The notes beneath the pieces are model-generated. The model was not told the origin of the DNA. It did not search any database and worked only from the letters and a program-made list of their open reading frames with translations. Position numbers and translations under genes: made by a program. A stretch of DNA of 40,494 nucleotides from Flavobacteriales bacterium (lineage in GTDB: Bacteria; Bacteroidota; Bacteroidia; Flavobacteriales_F; PHOS-HE28), in NCBI GenBank assembly GCA_017987895.1, contig JAGNSU010000022.1, forward strand, positions 1-40,494, written 5' to 3'. Numbering within the stretch: the first letter of the stretch is position 1; each line of letters opens with the position of its first letter. This document shows positions 16,248-22,959 of this stretch, piece after piece.

Positions 16248-16628
16248 CTAAGGAGCGGTGCCCTTCCCGGCCTGCTCCGCCTTGTGCCGCTCTATAAGCT
16301 CCGCGCCCACCTCAAGCGCATGGCGCTCGTTCCGTGCCCAGACATCCACACAATGCCCTTCAGGGCCGTCGGGCAATACTTTGCCGATCTGCTCCCCCTC
16401 GAAAACGACCCCTCTAGAGGCGCTCAGCCCGTCATCTGTTGTCACATACCATAGCCTATGGCCGGAAGGTTGCGCGGGCAACTCAGGATCCAAGATGAGC
16501 TCCTCCACCGCGGCTTCGGCATTGCTAAGGCGCCGTGCCGCCTCGGCCGCTACACGTGTCCTGAAAGCGACGTTGATATTGCGGCTGTCCCGCGCGTCGC
16601 AGACGAGGATGTAGACCTTGTTCGCCAT
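16248..16628 (-). CDS. Hypothetical protein, tandem paralog B
   Basis: A 126-residue soluble protein of unknown function that is clearly paralogous to the product of the gene upstream at 16636-17013. Shared features in order are M.(N/Q)KVYILV at the start, R.AAEAAR.L near residue 30, VEEL.LDPELPAQPSG with LWYV at about 45-65, FEGEQIGKVL near 83, DVWARNERHALE near 97 and an IERHKAEQAGK end. The ATG at 16628 lies 7 bases after the stop of the paralog, so the pair is an operon. The fold is probably alpha/beta (alternating strands and helices). The ends match better than the centres, so the pair has diverged considerably. Confidence 0.75.
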   Translation of the reverse strand: MANKVYILVCDARDSRNINVAFRTRVAAEAARRLSNAEAAVEELILDPELPAQPSGHRLWYVTTDDGLSASRGVVFEGEQIGKVLPDGPEGHCVDVWARNERHALEVGAELIERHKAEQAGKGTAP

Positions 16629-16635
16629 GAGGTCA

Positions 16636-17013
16636 CTATTTGGACAGCCCGTGCTGCTGCTTGTACCGCTCGATCTGCGCAAGGGCCAGTCGTTTGGCGT
16701 CCTTCTTATCCCGCGCCCACAGGGTCACATCAAAGCCACCATGCCTATAGATCACCTTGTCCATCTCGTGCGTTTCAAAAGCGCACTCGCGGTAGATGTT
16801 GTACTCATTGAGCTTGGTGCCGTGGTACACATGCCAGAGGTCGCGGCCCTCAGGTGTTTTCGGCAAGGGTGCATCCACCGGGTATTCCAGCACTTCGCTG
16901 GGATCACCCGCCAGATGCAAGGCGGCCTTGGCCGCCGCACGGCTACTGTACACGCCGACGATACGCTGGTCGCCTTGCGGATCATATATCACGAGGTATA
17001 CCTTTTGTCCCAT
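16636..17013 (-). CDS. Hypothetical protein, tandem paralog A
   Basis: The 125-residue product is the first of the tandem pair. It reads MGQKVYLVIYDPQGDQRIVG, SSRAAAKAALHLAGD, VLEYPVDAPLPKTPEGRDLW, FETHEMDKVIYRHGGFDVTL, WARDKKDAKRLALAQIERYK. The pattern 'KVY.LV.D ... R.AA.AA ... LP..P.G..LW.V ... FE....KV ... V..WAR' is shared with its neighbour. There is no signal peptide, metal site or obvious catalytic motif. Position next to a defence island and between direct repeats hints that it belongs to accessory DNA, but no role can be assigned. Confidence 0.75.
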   Translation of the reverse strand: MGQKVYLVIYDPQGDQRIVGVYSSRAAAKAALHLAGDPSEVLEYPVDAPLPKTPEGRDLWHVYHGTKLNEYNIYRECAFETHEMDKVIYRHGGFDVTLWARDKKDAKRLALAQIERYKQQHGLSK

Positions 17014-17184
17014 GATCCGAAAATATTACGGTCCGGCACGGTCAAGATCCCTGCTGGGATGGACCGATCGAACAGGCGGCTGTTGAATCGGAAGAGGACA
17101 GGCTAGGCGGCGGCTTCGGTGGGCGGAGCCCATTGGTCTTGTGGTTGTTGAGGTAGTGCGGCACGAACGCACCGCATGCTAGCT

Positions 17185-17214
17185 GGCCTAGGGGCCAATG
17201 GCCTCCGGCCACCT
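17185..17214. repeat. 30-bp direct repeat, right copy
   Basis: GGCCTAGGGGCC followed by AATGGCCTCCGGCCACCT, the partner of 16129-16158 at a distance of 1056 bases. The interval 17014-17287 otherwise shows no gene; it should hold the promoter of the paralog pair and the end of the AbiV-like operon. Confidence 0.7.
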
Positions 17215-17287
17215 TTGTGCACCATGCGCTTTTACACTTGGGCCAGATCCAGATATCCGCGCACCACACGCGGACGAGGCCTGAGCG

Positions 17288-18121
17288 TTAGGCAGGCGTA
17301 TTTGCGTTCTCTCTGATGAAAGCATGCTCGACATGCTTCATGGTTTTGGCAATTGTTCCAGCGATCTTCTCGAACACGGCCCTGTCTTTCAAGTGTTCTC
17401 CAAAGAACTCGTCTAGTGCGCTGTATTGCTCAGGTGTCTTAAGCCTCTCCCGTATTGGAGCAATGACCTTGTCAAGGGAAGGTCCTCCCCGCCGCAACCA
17501 TACACAAGCACTTCGAAGGGCGTGATACGCGCTCTCGATCCGTTCGCTCTTGGTGAGATAGGCTTCCATATCAAGCTGAAGCGGAGTATGCAGCTCATCT
17601 CGATACTCAGTGTATATGCCATCGCTCCTGGTGTCTCCAAGGATAGCTGCCCATTGCGCGAGCTGCATCATTGAGGGGCCTAAAGACTCTGTATAGTACT
17701 TGGCCATCCAAATGGTGAGCTCACTAATCACTTGCTCCTCTTGCTCGACCAACCTTTCGTAAAGCACTGTGTCATCTTTGATCCAGTTCACGCCCTTCTG
17801 CATCTCTTTGCCGAGCACATCGAACACAGCCGCGATCATTATCACAACATGTCGCTGCTGGTGATCCTTGTTCAAGACCTTTAGGTTGTTCAGCTTCCGC
17901 AAATTGAATCCACGAGAATCAAGCAAGAGGACAAATGCCTTGGTCAGTTCCTCCAGGGCATAGATCTCCAGGGCAAGCGCTCTCGCATAGCTGCCAAAAC
18001 TCTCAAGGTGACCGGCATCACGCCAGATAGCCTTCGCGTTGAGGATGATCTTGTATGCCTCCCCAGCGCATTCCTCCTTCCGAAGGGTCTGAAAGACCTT
18101 TGACGTTTTCAGGGGCTTCAT
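17288..18121 (-). CDS. AbiV-like abortive infection protein
   Basis: The 277-residue product has the helical core of AbiV family proteins near the N-terminus: EAYKIILNAKAIWRDAGHLE then SFGSYARALALEIYALEEL.KAF. This is the 'yaRA.aLailAlEElgKa' signature that resembles HEPN-like helices. The rest is helical with no membrane segment. AbiV proteins confer phage resistance in lactococci by blocking late phage translation (family knowledge). The start at 18121 overlaps the stop of the HTH-Panacea gene as ATGA, so translation is coupled and the protein belongs to the same unit as the toxin-antitoxin pair. The longer open frame to 18190 lies inside that gene. The assignment is by motif, and other HEPN-like families are possible. 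Confidence 0.65.
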   Translation of the reverse strand: MKPLKTSKVFQTLRKEECAGEAYKIILNAKAIWRDAGHLESFGSYARALALEIYALEELTKAFVLLLDSRGFNLRKLNNLKVLNKDHQQRHVVIMIAAVFDVLGKEMQKGVNWIKDDTVLYERLVEQEEQVISELTIWMAKYYTESLGPSMMQLAQWAAILGDTRSDGIYTEYRDELHTPLQLDMEAYLTKSERIESAYHALRSACVWLRRGGPSLDKVIAPIRERLKTPEQYSALDEFFGEHLKDRAVFEKIAGTIAKTMKHVEHAFIRENANTPA

Positions 18122-19149
18122 TGGAATGCCTTCAACCCGAAGGCGAGGGTGTAGTCTATCACCGTGTGGTCCTCCTTGTGTTTCTTCCATGCGTCCTCAT
18201 CATGGCTCACCGCTGTTACTTCTGAGGCTTTGGAATCCTTGAAGCGCGCTAACACCTCGTTCATAACAGCCAGTTCCGACTCATCGAACAGTTCGGCATT
18301 GAAGGGAGCACTTGTCACAGGAAGGAACTGCCCCATGATCCCATCGGCCAGTTCTTGTTCGTTCAATTGGATCTGTCCTTCGCGTTGGGCATGCTCGTAC
18401 AGCGACGCGTACTGCACAGGCACCGGTCCCATTTGGATCGCACGATAGCGGCCACCGGTGATCGATATGCCGTGCAATTGGAAGTGCCGGAAGTCCGTGT
18501 AGAAGAGAAGCTTGTTCAAGCGCGTCTTGAAAAGCTGCGGCGCGAGCTGCGCCGTAAAGAACTTGACCATCTCAATGGTCCGCTCCAGGCTCGGCTTTCG
18601 GTAGCCCGTGTACTTGTCCGGCAAGTCCGATCCCGCCTTGTTGCCCATTAGGAAGTCCTCCCGGCCAAAGACCACGCGCCAGCCATCGTTCGCTTTGCGC
18701 ATGGCCTCGATGCGCTCGATGATCTTCTCCTTGCTCTTGTCATCCAGGTGCGCGCTCAGCTTCACCAGCTTCGCGAACTCCACCTCGTCATCGGCCACTT
18801 GGATCAAACGCGCGTTGCTTTCGCTCGGCACTTCGCCCGCTTCGTAGTTGCGCCACACGTTCGCGCCGAAGCCCAGCACGTCGCTCATCTTCGCCGCGCT
18901 CAAATCGTACTTGGTGCGGATTGCCTTGATCTCGTCCGGAAAGGGCAGCTTGTACTTCTCGCGGTATTGATTGTAGATCTGATTGATGTTCACCTCATCG
19001 GTATGCGTCTCCGTGTATTGCGCCCCGTCGCTGTCCTTGTAGAAGTGGTACATGATCTCGAACTCCTCCTTCCGGAAAGTCAGCTTGCGGGGTTCCCGGC
19101 GGAGGGGCATGTCGTGGCCCGTCATCGGGCTTTTCATGGTCGGGTTCAT
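18118..19149 (-). CDS. HTH-Panacea (DUF4065) antitoxin
   Basis: The 343-residue product begins with an MqsA/YgiT-like N-terminal segment in which the usual zinc cysteines are absent (MKSPMTGHDMPL). An Xre-type helix-turn-helix follows at about residues 72-125 (DEIKAIRTKYDLSAAKMSDV, FGANVWRNYEAGEVPSES). The C-terminal half carries a Panacea/DUF4065 domain from about residue 185 (FFTAQLAPQLFKTRLNKLLF, YTDFRHFQLHGISITGGRYR, MGPVPVQYASLYE). Panacea is a known promiscuous antitoxin domain that can neutralise unrelated toxins. The start at 19149 overlaps the toxin stop as ATGA, and the stop overlaps the AbiV-like start as ATGA. The HTH probably represses the operon at the inverted repeat near 19518-19552. 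Confidence 0.85.
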   Translation of the reverse strand: MNPTMKSPMTGHDMPLRREPRKLTFRKEEFEIMYHFYKDSDGAQYTETHTDEVNINQIYNQYREKYKLPFPDEIKAIRTKYDLSAAKMSDVLGFGANVWRNYEAGEVPSESNARLIQVADDEVEFAKLVKLSAHLDDKSKEKIIERIEAMRKANDGWRVVFGREDFLMGNKAGSDLPDKYTGYRKPSLERTIEMVKFFTAQLAPQLFKTRLNKLLFYTDFRHFQLHGISITGGRYRAIQMGPVPVQYASLYEHAQREGQIQLNEQELADGIMGQFLPVTSAPFNAELFDESELAVMNEVLARFKDSKASEVTAVSHDEDAWKKHKEDHTVIDYTLAFGLKAFQ

Positions 19150-19493
19150 CGCAGTGGGAATTTCATGTCGTGTTCGGCGGGGTGGAAGCTGATGCACACC
19201 ACGCTGCCGGCGCTCATCAGGCCCAGGGTTACTTTTATGTAGAGGCCGGTTCCTTTTAAGGCCTTGCCGAAGACCCACAGGTCGGGGCCGCCCACCCAGT
19301 CCTTCTTCGGTCCGTCGCTGTAGTCCATAGGGGTCAGTTCTTCAAGCACCTGCTTGCGTTGGTTCCGTGTGACGCCCAACTCCGCCAAGGCCAGCGTATT
19401 CTTCTCCCGGTCGTCCATGAAGAACACGTCCCAGACCTTCATCCGGGCGTGGAACTCTGCTAGGAAGGCTTCGACTTCGGCCGATGTAGGCAT
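19146..19493 (-). CDS. MqsR-like toxin
   Basis: The 115-residue product has the layout of MqsR family mRNA interferases in Bacteroidota: a helical N-terminus (EVEAFLAEFHARMKVWDVFF), LALAELGVTRNQRKQVLEEL, then YSDGPKKDWVGGPDLWVFGK and the beta-rich end GLYIKVTLGL ... VCISFHPAEHDMKFPLR. The 'DLWVFGK..KG...YIK' and 'CISFH.AE' blocks are the strongest evidence. MqsR cleaves mRNA, mainly at GCU sites in E. coli, and is blocked by an MqsA-type antitoxin. Gene order (toxin first, antitoxin with YgiT-like N-terminus second) also fits. It is the first gene of a three-gene unit that ends with an AbiV-like protein. Confidence 0.8.
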   Translation of the reverse strand: MPTSAEVEAFLAEFHARMKVWDVFFMDDREKNTLALAELGVTRNQRKQVLEELTPMDYSDGPKKDWVGGPDLWVFGKALKGTGLYIKVTLGLMSAGSVVCISFHPAEHDMKFPLR

Positions 19494-19517
19494 CGCACTT
19501 CAAGATGGGGCGAATGT

Positions 19518-19552
19518 ACAACTATCAGCCCAATATGCAACTTTATAGTTGT
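19518..19552 (-). promoter_or_regulatory. Promoter and operator candidate of the toxin operon
   Basis: ACAACTAT at 19518 and ATAGTTGT at 19545 form an 8-base inverted repeat, and the right half is itself part of CAACT-TTAT-AGTTG (19538-19551). On the minus strand a Bacteroidota-type promoter fits over it: TTG, a 19-base spacer, then TACATTCG (consensus TAnnTTTG), about 20 bases before the toxin ATG. This overlap of promoter and palindrome is what an autorepressing antitoxin would need. Confidence 0.45.
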
Positions 19553-19661
19553 CTATCGTCTCCAAAGCACTCATAGGACCGACGTCGGCTCGTATCTTCG
19601 GCGCCGTCCACCAACGATGCCCCAATGCCTCGCCGATATTTCTTTCATAGGTCATGCAACC

Positions 19662-19676
19662 ATCTGAAATACAGAT
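19662..19676. promoter_or_regulatory. Palindrome upstream of the LexA-like gene
   Basis: ATCTG-AAATA-CAGAT lies 62 bases before the LexA-like start in the divergent intergenic region. It is a candidate self-operator for that repressor. The assignment is by position and symmetry only. Confidence 0.35.
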
Positions 19677-19737
19677 CGTCAACAGGGTGGACAATATTAG
19701 GCTACCCACTGTAACTTGGCCGACGATTTAACGCAGC

Positions 19738-20355
19738 ATGAGCAACGACGAGCTTGACCGCAAGGGCCTGACCTTCATCAGGAACTACTACTTGGCGACC
19801 AAGAGGGCACCATCCTTACGGTCCATCGGCGACGTCGTCGGTTATCAGTCACCGAGGTCGGTTCAGATGATGCTCAAGCGCCTGGCGATTCGTGGTCTCT
19901 TGAGGTATGAGGCTGGCGAGATCTCAATGTCCGAGGAAGCCAGTGCAGCCTCACCTCATACCGTCGATGTTCCGGTGGTGGGTTCAGTGGCATGTGGGCT
20001 GCCGTCGCTGGCGGAACAGGATCCGGAAGGCTGGGTAAGGGTATCCACGCGCATGGCGCCGGCTGGTCACACCTTCTATTTGTTACGTGCCCGCGGTACA
20101 TCTATGAATGCCGCCCGCATTCCCATCAACCCTGGGGAATTGGTGCTCGTTCGCCAACAGGCACATGCCAATCCTAATGACCTCGTAGTAGCGTTGATCG
20201 ACAACGAGGCCACGATCAAGGAATTCTCGCGACAAGGGCAGCATGTAGTTCTGCGGCCGCGATCAACTGACCCAGAACACAAACCCATCGTGGTGACCGA
20301 CGACCTGGTCATCCAAGGTGTGGTTGTCGACGTGATCCCCGATGTCCTCTCGTAA
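19738..20355 (+). CDS. LexA-family self-cleaving repressor
   Basis: The 205-residue product has a LexA-type winged helix at residues 22-62 (KRAPSLRSIGDVVGYQSPRS, VQMMLKRLAIRGLL) and a C-terminal S24 peptidase-like domain. The predicted autocleavage bond is Cys86-Gly87 in VGSVACGLPS (as in UmuD; classical LexA has Ala-Gly). The catalytic dyad is Ser122 in RARGTSMN and Lys161 in NEATIKEF. Such repressors cut themselves when RecA filaments form on damaged DNA. The gene sits at the head of the CBASS operon, 8 bases before the small Myb-like gene, and diverges from the toxin-antitoxin operon. It may therefore be either the chromosomal SOS repressor or a local switch for the island. Confidence 0.9.
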   Translation: MSNDELDRKGLTFIRNYYLATKRAPSLRSIGDVVGYQSPRSVQMMLKRLAIRGLLRYEAGEISMSEEASAASPHTVDVPVVGSVACGLPSLAEQDPEGWVRVSTRMAPAGHTFYLLRARGTSMNAARIPINPGELVLVRQQAHANPNDLVVALIDNEATIKEFSRQGQHVVLRPRSTDPEHKPIVVTDDLVIQGVVVDVIPDVLS

Positions 20356-20363
20356 CAACGACC

Positions 20364-20567
20364 ATGAGCGAATCGACACGCAATACCGGCAAGACCTGGA
20401 CTTCAACTGAGGTGAAGCAACTCGCGAAGCTCGCAAGCGAGAACACACCCACTCGGGTAATCGGCCTTAAGCTTGGCCGAACCCCCGACGCGGTGTACAC
20501 CAAGGCATCGGCGGAGAACATCCCGCTGAAGCCGACGAACCAGTCGCCGTACAACCGCAAGAAGTGA
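20364..20567 (+). CDS. Small Myb/SANT-like DNA-binding protein
   Basis: A 67-residue basic protein with a single helix-turn-helix unit of the Myb/SANT or 'GcrA-like' sort: GKTWTSTEVKQLAKLASENT, PTRVIGLKLGRTPDAVYTKA, then a basic tail (NQSPYNRKK). Proteins of this form are common as small hypothetical genes in proteobacteria and Bacteroidota. It begins 8 bases after the LexA-like stop and 100 bases before the CBASS effector, so it is probably cotranscribed with the former and may coregulate the latter. Its target is unknown. Confidence 0.75.
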   Translation: MSESTRNTGKTWTSTEVKQLAKLASENTPTRVIGLKLGRTPDAVYTKASAENIPLKPTNQSPYNRKK

Positions 20568-20665
20568 CTTGGAGCAACCATGTCCGGTCAAATTGACCGC
20601 AAGGAAACGTGGCATCATGATCGACCATCGCCAGTCCAACATATACGAGACCATGAGAGCGAACC

Positions 20666-21262
20666 ATGATTGACCTCAGGCATTATCATATCACTCCGTT
20701 CATCCTTGTGGTACTTGGGATGTCTGCTGGTTTGGGCGCACTGTCCGGTTTCCTTCAGCATCATGGGGTGGAACACCATGGTTGGATTGGAGGCGTTTCC
20801 GTAGTGGGCTTGACCGGTGGCTTGTTAAAGGTGTACGATCAGTGGCTGTGGAGGCTCCCCGTGTTTCGGTGGCTTGTTCGGGTTCCATGTATCGCTGGCA
20901 ACTACACAGGGCGCGTCGAGTATATCTACAAGGGCACACCGGGTAAGAAGCGGATAGATGCGGAGGTGATACAGTCGGCTTCCCGTGTCTGTGTTCACTG
21001 TAAGTTCTTTTCGACCGATCCCGCATTGCCAGAGACGACCAAGTCGCGGTCCATTCACGCTGATTTAGTGGACCGCGATGGACTCTGGCAATTGTGTATG
21101 CTCTATGAAAACGAGGGCGAGCGTATCAATGCGACTACTTCAGCACATGACGGCTTTGCGGTCCTCGATGTACACGCGAGGGGCATTTTGGAAGGCCACT
21201 ATTTCACTGGACGCGAGACGAGGGGAGCCATGGTCTTAGAGAGACGTAGCGACAAAGACTGA
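20666..21262 (+). CDS. CBASS effector, Cap15-like 2TM beta-barrel protein
   Basis: The 198-residue product has two transmembrane helices (about residues 9-30, ITPFILVVLGMSAGLGALSG, and 40-56, WIGGVSVVGLTGGLLKV). A beta-rich domain follows from residue 77 (AGNYTGRVEYIYKG ... SASRVCVHCKFFSTDP ... LWQLCMLYENEGE ... ILEGHYFTGRETRGAMVLER). This is the S-2TM-beta architecture of Cap15, which binds a cyclic nucleotide through its beta barrel, oligomerises in the inner membrane and disrupts it. It precedes the CD-NTase gene by 21 bases. The sequence is diverged, but the ending 'L.G.Y.T.R.T.G...L.R' is shared with the second 2TM-beta protein at 22960. Confidence 0.8.
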   Translation: MIDLRHYHITPFILVVLGMSAGLGALSGFLQHHGVEHHGWIGGVSVVGLTGGLLKVYDQWLWRLPVFRWLVRVPCIAGNYTGRVEYIYKGTPGKKRIDAEVIQSASRVCVHCKFFSTDPALPETTKSRSIHADLVDRDGLWQLCMLYENEGERINATTSAHDGFAVLDVHARGILEGHYFTGRETRGAMVLERRSDKD

Positions 21263-21283
21263 CATTTAATAGCGACCAAGACA

Positions 21284-22303
21284 ATGGCACACACTCACAA
21301 GGAGTTCCGGCAGTTCAATACTGAGATTCGCCTGAACGATAGCAAGCGCGATGATTTACGCCGCTCTCGGAATGCCGTGCGGGAGACGATCCTGAGTCAG
21401 TTCAAGACCAACGGAATTCCTATGCCACAGTTCAAGGCTCAAGGGTCCTTTGTAATGGACACGATCGTGAACCCCATCGATTACGATTTCGACCTTGACC
21501 TCGGCGTCTATTTCATCGGCGACCTTGCTCCTGAGGAGCGTCCTGATCCAAAGGATTTCCATGAAGCCGTATTGCAGGCGGTAAAGGATCAAACGCATGA
21601 GGTGTACGACAAGGACGCCTGTGTACGCGTTCGATATGCGAAGAAGTATCACATAGACCTGCCCATATACTATCGTAGCTATACTCACCCCGAACTTGCA
21701 CATAAGAAGGATGGCTGGATCTGGAGCGATCCATTGGAGTTCATTGCCTGGTTCGAGGGGAAGACAGATTCAGGTTTCCGCATCGACTACCTCCTTCAGG
21801 AAGCCCTGCGCTTGGACTACGACAAATGGAAAGAGGACATCCGGAAGAACGATGTTCCCTTACGGCGTGTAGTACGCTATCTCAAGGCTTGGGCAGATTT
21901 TCAGGGAAAGGAGGAAATGCCCGGGGGCATTTGCTTGACCATCCTCGCCGCCGAGCACTATGTGCGAGATGTCAATGACGATGCCGCATTCCATCGTACC
22001 ATAGAGCGAGTCTATTCCAGCCTACAGGCGAAATATCAGTGTCTCCGGCCTACCACGCCAGTGGGGGAGGATCTCTTTGCGCGGTGCACCGCTACGCAGC
22101 GAGATTATTTCATGTCCCGACTCCAAGCGCTCGTGCATGATGGCCGCAAGGCCCTTGATGCTGATTCCTGGACTGAAGCTTGTTCACTTTGGCAGAAACA
22201 CTTTGGGGACCGATTCCCTTGCCCTGAACCAACACAGGTCAAGGAGATGGTGAAACCATTAGCGGCCACCATTGGAACTGCTACCAAGCCTTATTGCCAG
22301 TGA
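21284..22303 (+). CDS. CD-NTase (cGAS/DncV-like nucleotidyltransferase) of CBASS
   Basis: The 339-residue product is a SMODS-type cyclic oligonucleotide synthase. The helix-turn GS motif is at residues 54-55 (KAQGSFVMDTIV). The metal-binding aspartates are Asp70 and Asp72 in YDFDLDLGVYF, with the third at Asp125 in KKYHIDLPIYYR. The OAS1-C-like helical domain follows (VPLRRVVRYLKAWADFQGKE, GGICLTILAAEHYV). On phage infection such enzymes make a cyclic di- or trinucleotide that activates the effector. The C-terminus ends ATKPYCQ rather than the glycine often cited for E1-E2 conjugation. The stop overlaps the E2-like gene as GTGA, so the two products are made together. The product nucleotide cannot be predicted here. 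Confidence 0.93.
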   Translation: MAHTHKEFRQFNTEIRLNDSKRDDLRRSRNAVRETILSQFKTNGIPMPQFKAQGSFVMDTIVNPIDYDFDLDLGVYFIGDLAPEERPDPKDFHEAVLQAVKDQTHEVYDKDACVRVRYAKKYHIDLPIYYRSYTHPELAHKKDGWIWSDPLEFIAWFEGKTDSGFRIDYLLQEALRLDYDKWKEDIRKNDVPLRRVVRYLKAWADFQGKEEMPGGICLTILAAEHYVRDVNDDAAFHRTIERVYSSLQAKYQCLRPTTPVGEDLFARCTATQRDYFMSRLQALVHDGRKALDADSWTEACSLWQKHFGDRFPCPEPTQVKEMVKPLAATIGTATKPYCQ

Positions 22304-22944
22304 ACCTTTGGGTCGATCGGATCCTTTTGACCGATGTGCTCACGGCCCATTGCAAGTACCCTGGTCTCGGTCTCCCATATTCTCACGGTGGTGTAGTTAA
22401 GCTCCACGCTGAACTGGAAATCGTTGACACGACAGGTGACCTGTGGGGGGCCTTTTTGGTAACTATCACATTTCCTCCGGCCTATCCTCTGGTGCCGCCT
22501 CTCCTTTATGAAGATCAAGGACGCATCAAGCGAGTACCGGACTGGCATGTAAACGGCAATGGGAGTCTGTGTATCGGACCTGAGGTGAGTGAACTGGTGA
22601 AGTATGACCGTGCAGCCCACTTGCTCGATTGGCTGGACCGGTCCGCGATACCCTTCCTTGCAAATCACCTACACAAGGAGAGAACCGGAGAATACCTGAA
22701 CGGCGAATTGCCTCACTATTCAGAAGGCATATGGGAGTACTACACAACCGCATGGAGCTGCTCGCGTGGTGAGGTACTTCGGAGACTTAGAATAATCAAT
22801 GGCGCAGTACGGGTTTCAAGACAGGAGGCTTGTTATTGTGGCAGTCAAGCAACCTGGTTGAGTTGCCATGAACCGAAGCTAGCGAGGGCACCTGAGCTCA
22901 GGGCCGCCTACGCGACAGATTTACGCAGGCTACGTGGAGCGTGA
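22300..22944 (+). CDS. E2-like CBASS ancillary protein with SEC-C-like tail
   Basis: The 214-residue product has the bacterial E2 ubiquitin-conjugating fold: VTITFPPAYPLVPPLLYED (the E2 'FP..YP..PP' motif) and DWHVNGNGSLCIG with catalytic Cys91 after the H.N..G..C pattern. Residues 178-190 (CYCGSQATWLSCH) resemble a SEC-C zinc motif. No E1 or JAB gene is present, which matches the short, E2-only type II CBASS. There the E2 forms a thioester with, or conjugates, the C-terminus of the CD-NTase and so primes it. I prefer the GTG at 22300, which overlaps the CD-NTase stop as GTGA; a TTG at 22294 is an alternative. It is the last gene of the operon. Confidence 0.85.
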   Translation: MNLWVDRILLTDVLTAHCKYPGLGLPYSHGGVVKLHAELEIVDTTGDLWGAFLVTITFPPAYPLVPPLLYEDQGRIKRVPDWHVNGNGSLCIGPEVSELVKYDRAAHLLDWLDRSAIPFLANHLHKERTGEYLNGELPHYSEGIWEYYTTAWSCSRGEVLRRLRIINGAVRVSRQEACYCGSQATWLSCHEPKLARAPELRAAYATDLRRLRGA

Positions 22945-22959
22945 CCCTAGCGTAACAGG

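Noticed and set aside
19500..19709. 69-aa minus-strand frame upstream of the toxin gene
   Set aside because: It covers the predicted promoter and palindromes of both divergent operons and has no family resemblance.
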